From positions 67,160,177 to 67,224,176 of the forward strand of contig JAKTNV010000009.1 in the NCBI GenBank assembly GCA_022747635.1: a stretch of 64,000 nt of DNA, written 5' to 3'. Made by a program: the position numbers and the translations under genes. Numbering within the stretch: the stretch's first letter is position 1; each line of letters begins with the position of its first letter. This DNA comes from Hetaerina americana. Its lineage: Eukaryota > Arthropoda > Insecta > Odonata > Calopterygidae. This document shows, piece by piece, positions 56,920-64,000 of this stretch. Under the pieces are notes generated by a model, which made no database searches, was not told the origin of the DNA, and worked only from the letters and a program-made list of their open reading frames with translations.

Positions 56920-59638
56920 TGAAGAATTTCCACCAAGTGACGCCAGAAACTGTTTCATTGATATCAGTTTAGATATAAATTATGTACCGCTGCAATTTCA
57001 ATGGAAAAACCTTGCTCTAATCCGGGTTGGTTTACAGACTTAAGACACAATTAATCACGATTTCATATTTACATGAGGGTATCCTAAAAACCCCTGCCTC
57101 AGGCCTTCGAAGCAGCTCGCAGGGTGGAACGTAGATTCAATCGTCACAATCTACTATTTCGTGTCACTGAACTGAATATAACTAAGTTCAACTGAAGGAA
57201 AGGATACACGCGTCCGCTGTGCAAATATTACCCATTCGACAAGCGACGGAAGCCCCAAATAATCACGTGGTCCTCCGAGCATGACGGTTGAAGAATTCAA
57301 CAGCTGTGTTTTGCTACGTTAGGAAGAGCATTCGTTTAGTTTCCATCTGGAGTGGTTTCACCAGCGGTATCTTTTTTCTTTAGTTTTTCACCCACTTTCC
57401 ACTTACGCTCCATGGAACGAAAATTGGAATTTTTATTCTTCCTGACATAGGTTTCCACTGCCACTCCAACCCTAGAAGAAATTGCCCATTTCTCCACCCA
57501 CACAATGCAGTGTCCAATTCAATCTCCTCTTATGTTCACTGAATTCGATTTTTATGCTACAATAAAATTCGAATCGGCACACCTGCTATCAGATGCCGAA
57601 ATACGATTATTTATGTGAATCGATTCTCATCTTGCCACTCGGAAGCGATTATTTCCTTGGAATCTCCAATTTCTCTCGGAATGAGAGTCCCTATTTCCAG
57701 GGCAAGGGACCTAACGGAAAAATCATTCATCAACCAACTTCCTCCTCCTTTCTTTCTGGTTCCTTACGCTCTCCAACATTGTCATGTTATTGCACGCGGG
57801 TAATTACGGAGGTTTTACAGCAATCATCGACAATTTTTCGGAAAAATGAGGGATATTTTTGGCTGTTTCGACTTTATCCAAGCACGCAGTACGCAGCGTT
57901 GTTTTATGCCTAAATTACCGGCATTGACAAATCGCAGGAAATAAAAACAATATGAGCCTGCACGAAGGCCTTCTGAACACACTCGCATTCAAGCCTGTGG
58001 GAACGCGCGCGACCTGGCGATCCCTTATCCTCATAATTTGCTATGATGTACACGTATATTTTTATCCCCTGGAAAAAAGACCAGAACATTTTTATCCAAT
58101 AATTCACTCAAAAAAATCATGAAAGATTAAAATTAATTGACATTTGACTACTAATTACAGAAATCATTACCGAAATGTATGCATACTTCAATTATATACA
58201 TATATTCGCCTCCAATTCACATTTCACTTCACCAAAGATATCGTCTCCGAGGCGGCGACACCCAGCGCAATGACAGGAATATCGGCAAAATATCTCTCTC
58301 ACACGGATGAAATCGCCGTAATCTTAGAATTGCAACTCGAAAACTGACCGCACAATTAGAAGGCAAGGGAATGCAATTTGAAGTCATAGATTTGTACAAA
58401 ACAATTAAATACTTAAGTGACGTCTGTCACTTCGTTATCAAATAAAATTCATTAGCATATCATTAAAATATGCTACAGGTCATTCAATACTTCCAGTGCT
58501 CCAAACATAAATTTAAAACTGTCCTTCAAATCGCAGTACTTTTAAAAATGCATTAATTACATGCTGGAGCTTAAAGGAATAATTCTGTAAAAATTTGAAA
58601 ATATCGCATTGGGTTTGAAAAACGTCCTTTACTAGGAATATGCGTTGACTGGTTAGCAGTGAGAAATGATATATTACGAAACCGTTTAATCTCAAGATGC
58701 CTACATTTACAACACCGCTTTAGGAAGGCAAACTTCCTGAACGGGGCAGTTAACACGAAAACTTCTTGCTGAACCAATAAGCGACAGTTACATTTCAAGT
58801 CCACGTAAGCTAAAAGCGGTCGAGCATCGTCCTACATGCAAAAAGATACGCGCCTGACCTCTGTCACGCCGGTGTCACCGCATCCAATATTCGACCAATG
58901 CGGTTTCCTGACACAGCGGCAGAAATACGCTTCGTGAAAATACCCTCTTGGCCTTTCGTGGAACCCGAAAACGTCTGTGGATCGGAGAAAATACATTTCC
59001 TCCTCTGTGTGTTGGATGTGGCGACATTCGCGGAATTGGTTTGGCAACTCCTTTGGGCTCCTTCCTCCACGACTCCCACTCAAAGCGTCCTCCCTTCCCC
59101 TACTCTGGCCCCCCTCCACCAATTGCACGGCACCTCCCCTCGACCCCGCGTGACCGCACACACACACCACTCATCAAAAGAGCGACAAACAAAAAATTCG
59201 ACCGCATCACCTCGAGAGAGAGAGAAAGAGCGAGTATTGCCAAAGGACGTGACGTGACAAGTGAAAGGGGATGGGATTGATAGGGGTCTGAGAAAGGAGG
59301 AGGAGAGGAGGAGAGAGGAGTCTTCCCTCATCTCTTGATATTGATATTGGGAGATCGAGGGAGATAATGAACGTTGACGGGTTAATGTATTAACTTAGAA
59401 CAGACAAATGTGCTATAGATGAAGAGACATCGGCATTCAATCAAATTACGCCCCCGGAAACGGATGACTGGGACAGGCGAAGAAGCGTCCTGCGGAGTAA
59501 CGAAGGCTGGAGGAGATAAGTCAGAGCAAGGGAACGTTACCCGGAAAACAGCCAGAATTGGCAGGATAAGCTCGGCGGATAAAAGAGCATAGCCATTGTA
59601 CTGACCCAGCGAATGGAAGGACCTCCGGACCTTTGATA
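56920..59638. other. Unassigned intergenic DNA
   Basis: No recognised family. About 59.0-59.3 kb is C- then purine-rich with overlapping ORFs (58898-59257 plus and others). The rest is AT-rich. Confidence 0.45.
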
Positions 59639-60391
59639 CGAGGGTCATCCGGAAAGTAGTACCCGTTCGTGCCGCATGAAGTGCTGACGACGCGAGTAGC
59701 CGCTGGACGAGGTCAGATAGCTTCAGTGGCTTGTCTGCCTTCTCTGAGCCAAGTTGCGTGACGCTAGCATTGCCTGTGTTGTTTCTGTGATTGTTTACAA
59801 TGTTTAAAAAAATTGAGAACGCCGCCAGTTGTGAAGTGAGGGCAGTGATTAAATTCCTCAATGCAAGAAACGTTCGCCCATGTGATATTCATCGCCAATT
59901 AAAGGAGGTGTATGGAGACAATGTAATGGACGAGTCGTCTGTTCGGCGGTGGTGTCGCAACTTCAACATGGGGAGGGGGAACACACACGACGATGAGCGT
60001 TCGGAAAGACCGTCTGTCATTACAGACCAACTGGTGAGCTCAGTTGACGAATTCGTGAGGAACGATCGGCGCGTCACAATTGATGACATCTGTGAGCATT
60101 TTCCCAATGTTTCTCGAACAATTGTTCATGAAATTGTTAAACACCATCTGCATTATGCAAAAATTTGTGCAAGATGGGTCCCTCGCGTATCTCAATGAGC
60201 TGGCGGCGAAGGACTATGCAGCAGGAATACAGAAACTTGTCACACGTTATGACAAATGCCTTAATTTGCTTGGAGATTATGTTGAGAAGTAGTTTAAAGT
60301 ATCCTCTTTCAAATAAAATTTTTTATGTTTGTTAATATTTACTTTTGTGTCTTTATTTCACGAACGGGTACTACTTTCCGGATGACCCTCG
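59639..60391 (+). mobile_element. Mariner-like deletion derivative, 753 bp
   Basis: Near-perfect terminal repeats over more than 30 bp: CGAGGGTCATCCGGAAAGTA at the left and the same on the minus strand at the right. TA flanks both ends (59637-59638 and 60392-60393). Conserved ends and a clean TA duplication point to a relatively recent insertion. The middle of the transposase is deleted, so it is non-autonomous. Confidence 0.96.
59800..60291 (+). pseudogene. Mariner transposase, catalytic domain deleted
   Basis: The ATG at 59800 opens MFKKIENAASCEVRAVIKFL. The first 133 codons are open and hold the HTH region (DIHRQLKEVYGDN, DDERSERPSVITD, RRVTIDDICEHF) and HYAKICARWVPR. A stop at 60196-60198 follows the deletion junction. 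The C-terminal LNELAAKDYAAGIQKLVTRY and LGDYVEK remain in another frame. All three catalytic Asp residues are absent. The intact HTH could in principle still bind the ends. Confidence 0.93.
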
Positions 60392-60399
60392 TACTTTAG

Positions 60400-61015
60400 C
60401 CGCTCAAAATTCCTCCAAATTTGAAATGGTAATGTAATAATAGGTTGCACGGTCTGTCCAAATACAGGTATAAGTAGAATAAATCTGGAGGAAAAATATA
60501 GTGCAGATCAAAGTACAAATTGCTGAAATTCTTCATAAGAGCACCTCTATGTATCGACACACCACTGCCAGTGCCTCCGCCAGTTTTGGTATGCTCCCAG
60601 TAAGGCATCAACAGGGCCATCGTTCAGGCACCTCACCATGTCCTCTTTGACATAATCTAGTGGTCCACAATGGTACTCAAAGGGGTTAAACTTGGGTCGT
60701 ACTCAAAGGCCAATGTCTCGTCACCAGTAACCAAAACTTCGGGTCACTTTCACAATGGTTCCAGAGGTCCAAGGCAAATTGTCACACATGCAGTCTCCCG
60801 ACAGCACCTTGGGGACCATCTCGGCACACCTTTCTCATGGCTAAATCTTCTGTGAGAATGCAATGCACTGTGGTTGTCTGAACATCCTGACACTTGGGGG
60901 TCAATCAGAATTGAGCGTGTCTCACTTTTTGTGCATTTTACACACACGCTGGGTGTAAAATATGGGTCAGATTTAGTAGTGATCGGCACACTGCAACGGC
61001 CCACAGACATCTAAA
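60400..61015 (-). pseudogene. Fossil mariner transposase
   Basis: The minus strand, pieced from several frames, gives ERCAEMVPKVLSGD, resembling the mariner MRKICAKMVPKxL block. It then gives VTRHWPLSTT / DETLAFEYDPSL, which resembles the GDETWxxxYDP first catalytic block, and NWRRHWQWCVDTEVLL near the end. Stops and frameshifts are frequent and the central catalytic part is gone. Terminal repeats were not found. It lies almost directly beside the much younger 59.6 kb element. Confidence 0.6.
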
Positions 61016-63702
61016 GCGGGTCGCGTTGCTTTCTCCAGACCTTCCACCACCTATTCCGCTACAAATCCCACCACTCTATCCATCCACGTCGGCAGAAAAA
61101 CTCATTCTCGTACATTCTTTTTCGACAAAACATATACGAATGGAAAAACAAATATCAGATATACTCTATTAAAGGCATGAGAGAGAATGAAAGAGATTAA
61201 CATAGGGCGTGAAGATAATGCAAAAGTAACACAACTTACAGAAGATATTAATTTTCTAATTTGCATCTTTAATCATAAGAGAGAATTTTATTCTGTTTAA
61301 AATCCTCCGCCTTCCAGATTCCAGCCCAGATTGTCACTTTTTTTGGCTTTCAGCGCAGTCAATACAGCTTCTTTAGATTTCCGCATTTTTTTTTATTAGG
61401 ATAAGATAGCAATGATGCAGAAAGGATATTATCGGTTGGTTGACCAACAAGGAAAAGGTCCATGAAAAGGGCGAACGTTTGGGAGGGTGGAAATGCTCTT
61501 GAGGGTCCATTTGTATTTTGGGAGATGGAATTGGAATTAAGATTCCGAGAAATATACATACATATCTTTAGGTTTATTCGGAGAAATTCGGAGGAAAAGA
61601 CGATGGATCAGGGAAGATGTAGTTAGTGGCAGATTTTGAGAAGGAAAAGGGAAATAAGGTGAGGGAACGAGAGAATCACAGTCGGACCACGGATGCTTGT
61701 TACGATAGGGGCACACGATTCCTATCCTAATGGGAATCTAAATCGTCTCTCAGAAAAGTAATGGAGATTGCATGTCTTCAAGATTACAGAAGTTACCGCC
61801 AAACAGCCTTTCAAAGAGCACTGGGAACATCAATATTACCGAGTAACCCTAAAACCAGTCCAAGGAATACTTGGCAATGGATACGCGTAATTTTATTAAG
61901 AAAAATGGAAGGACAGAAGGTCTAAGAAAGAAATTATAGACGAAAAATTACAGGTATAATTAATGTAAGCTATATACTTTTCTGCTAAAATCAAATTTTA
62001 ATCTATACTCACTTTGGAATGGCCACAAGAAATAAAAAGTTCTTGATTCCGTTAAATTATTTCTCTGATTTAATGAACTGAAAATTCAATTTCTCACTGA
62101 AAATTCAAATCCAACATCAACTTAAGATTTATAGTTTAACTCTGGGCATTTCACATCATGCGCGTATTAATCTTAATCCAGGAAATAATTCGGCGACTTA
62201 CATTATAAATCCTGAAAATCTAATAACCGTACGGTGTAGCATGCATCTTTCGCAGCGGAGCCCTTTTATGCCAGAAAATAAAGAAATATAAATAAGGTCA
62301 AACAATATCAAATTAAAACTCCAATATATTTCCTCAACTCATTATTAAGAGGCAGTTGCTTTACCTGAGTAGTGGCGTGATACGTAGTTCTCCGTCGAGG
62401 AGTTGGAGCCGGTTACCAGTCGGCCATGACATTTTCAATTGCATATGATGCGTCAAAAAATTTGGTAAACAAATAGCGCACTTTCCATACTATCTTTATT
62501 ATTTGATAAAGTAGAGGAACCAGCGTTTTTGGCCAGAATGAGTGTTTCACGGGACCTTTCCATGCAAGGTGAGCGATACCCTCGCCTAAGAAACTCACCG
62601 TCGAATTTAAGACTGCTATGGCATTTTCATCATATACCACACGCCACTTAAATATCAATGACATTTTAAAATTCAAATAAATATATGTTTAAATGGGATA
62701 TGAAGCTATCTTTTTAAATAAAACCTACTATTATTACTGATGAAGTATTAAAATAATAGTGAAACCACGTTTACATGTTCCAATTCATCATTGTAGGACC
62801 AATTCCACCATCACGCCTGACGCCGTGTCACATATTCAAAAAATAATATTTTGATGACATGATACGGCTAATTACAAAAATCAATCAGTCGACGTGTTTC
62901 CTCTTTTGCCCCAGGCACCAGCCTCCTTAATTCCATTTGCCCTCTCTTGCTTATGGGTCCAGAAAGAAGTTGAAGTATGGATGGCTTTCTCACTCTATTT
63001 ATGTATCCCTGGGGGGAGTTTCTTTCGGGGAAAAGGATGAGGCGGGCGCACGATGGGGAAGGGGCCACTCGCCGAAGGGAGCGCTCTCAAGGAAGAGCGG
63101 TGAATGCGGCACTTAGCTTGAGGTTGAGATGAGACGGGGCCACTAATTGTGAAGAGTATGGGGACGGTCTAAAAGGAAAGAGGGGAAGGGGGCGCGGCCC
63201 AGAAAACGTAGAAGGGAAGGAACTAACTGCGCAGTTAAAAGAAATGGAAAAAGGAGATATTTGCATGCGTATGCGTGCGGAGAAGGAAGAGGGTGGGTAA
63301 GGGGTCAACCAAAATGGATCCCGGCGGCTCCCTCCTACCCTCTGCTCTGTTTCTCAAAAGAGCAGAGCCGATCAAAGGGGATATATGCGTCCCTCCTCCG
63401 TGCTCCTTATGTAGTAGTGAGACACACGTAACCGAGGAGCTAACATTCGACTTTAGCCCCACTCAGCCATTCATCCATTATGTTGTATGACCCCCGATCA
63501 TGTTTCGGCCAGTCACAGCCTGAGTATTCGCTCGAGTCAGTCGGTCAACTGACGAATATACAGGTATATATCAATATATATGTGTGTGTGTGTATATGTG
63601 TACATTTAAAATATATGCATAGTAAAAACCTGGAGAATAAGAAATACGTTCAACTTGGCAAATGAGAGGGGTCAAACTCCGTTAAATTGTTAATTCTGTA
63701 TA
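61016..63702. other. Unassigned intergenic DNA
   Basis: No recognised family. An 87-codon minus ORF (62413-62676; FKWRVVYDENAIAVLN) reads more like protein than most here, but has no known domain or splice support. About 62.93-63.45 kb is GC/purine-rich. A TA/TG stretch lies at 63563-63604. Confidence 0.4.
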
Positions 63703-64000
63703 CAGGGTTCGTCCGGAAAATAAGTGTACTGAGCTCAGGAAAAAAAATTTATTACACTTTTACATATCTTAAGCTAATATAGTATTCCTCAAAATAGGAC
63801 CCTTGTGAGTCGATACACTTGTTCCAGCGGCGTTCCCATTCCTGGAACGCTCCCGCGAAGGCATCATCGGGAACCTCTCGAAGACACGTCGTCACGGCCT
63901 CTTTGACGGCGTCCAAAGTCCCGTATCGCGTTCCTTTCAAACTCCTCTTTATCTTCGGGAACAGGCGGAAGTCCGGTGGTGCCAAGTCCGGGCTGTAGGG
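63703..64000 (-). mobile_element. Mariner-like element, runs off window end
   Basis: The terminus CAGGGTTCGTCCGGAAAATA follows TA at 63701-63702 and matches the left end of the 13.6 kb element for more than 30 bp. The element is the same family in the opposite orientation, with the 3' side inside the window. The remainder lies beyond 64000, so whether it is complete cannot be seen. Confidence 0.95.
63752..64000 (-). CDS. Mariner transposase C-terminal part (partial)
   Basis: The minus-strand frame is open from the window edge to a TAA at 63752-63754. It contains PDFRLFPKIKRSLKGTRYG, with the third catalytic Asp in APPDF, followed by AVTTCLREVPDDAFAG, QEWERRWNKCIDSQGSYFEE and a short extension YYISLRYVKV. 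In the 13.6 kb relative the protein stops just after FEEY, so a small change near 63780 has replaced the stop. Within the window no stop or frameshift interrupts it, so this could be an intact or nearly intact gene. Confidence 0.85.
   Translation of the reverse strand, partial: PYSPDLAPPDFRLFPKIKRSLKGTRYGTLDAVKEAVTTCLREVPDDAFAGAFQEWERRWNKCIDSQGSYFEEYYISLRYVKV

Noticed and set aside
62413..62676. 87-codon ORF that reads like protein
   Set aside because: No domain, no conserved neighbours and no clear splice sites. It could be an exon, but the sequence alone does not support the call.

Overview
The window looks like gene-poor intergenic DNA from an animal genome, most likely an arthropod. The reasons are many mariner (IS630/Tc1/mariner, DD34D) insertions, non-LTR retrotransposon fragments with CR1-like and RTE-like protein signatures, tRNA-derived SINEs with A/B boxes, long (TA)n and (TG)n arrays, AT-rich background and no bacterial-style operons. 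I found no convincing host protein-coding gene. Almost every recognisable protein is a broken transposon protein. The species cannot be named from this sequence alone.

Layout. 1-9 kb: unassigned DNA, two CR1-like LINE 3' fragments on either side of a SINE (3.9-4.7 kb), a SINE whose tail carries a triplicated 27-bp unit (7.1-7.45 kb), and a deleted mariner (8.2-9.1 kb). 9-20 kb: unassigned DNA with two hairpins, a short mariner deletion derivative (13.6 kb), an RTE-like LINE 3' half ending in a TA array (14.6-15.7 kb), a SINE split by a mariner (16.9-18.0 kb), and another SINE (19.7 kb). 21-29 kb: the densest repeat cluster. It holds a decayed mariner (21.4 kb), a nearly complete mariner inserted in a TA array (23.8-25.1 kb), an inverted pair of a second tRNA-SINE (25.3-25.8 kb), a 250-bp palindrome with two divergent hammerhead-ribozyme-like motifs (26.4-26.7 kb), a 40-bp LINE tail, and two mariner remnants. 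30-45 kb: SINEs at 30.5, 30.75 and 39.3 kb, a fold-back repeat with a hammerhead core (32.1 kb), a decayed LINE (33.7-34.5 kb), a mariner 3' half (34.9 kb), a third tRNA-like SINE (38.1 kb), a mariner tail (44.0 kb), and hammerhead-like units at 39.8 and 45.6 kb between TA arrays. 46-64 kb: long unassigned stretches, two CR1-like LINE copies (51.7 and 53.0 kb, the second keeping endonuclease sequence), a second fold-back hammerhead repeat (56.8 kb), a deleted mariner beside a fossil mariner (59.6-61.0 kb), and a mariner running off the window end.

How the parts relate. The mariners, LINEs and SINEs are separate mobile families that have inserted into one another and into TA arrays. The most unusual signal is a set of small repeats at 26.5, 32.2, 39.8, 45.6 and 56.8 kb. 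Several share the order CUGANGA-like core, hairpin, GAAA, short self-complementary A..U block, then H, as expected for type I hammerhead ribozymes. In two copies the hairpin differs in sequence but keeps its length and most of its pairing. Hammerhead motifs are known from Penelope-like elements and retrozymes, so these may be non-autonomous ribozyme-bearing retroelements. That last link is inference.
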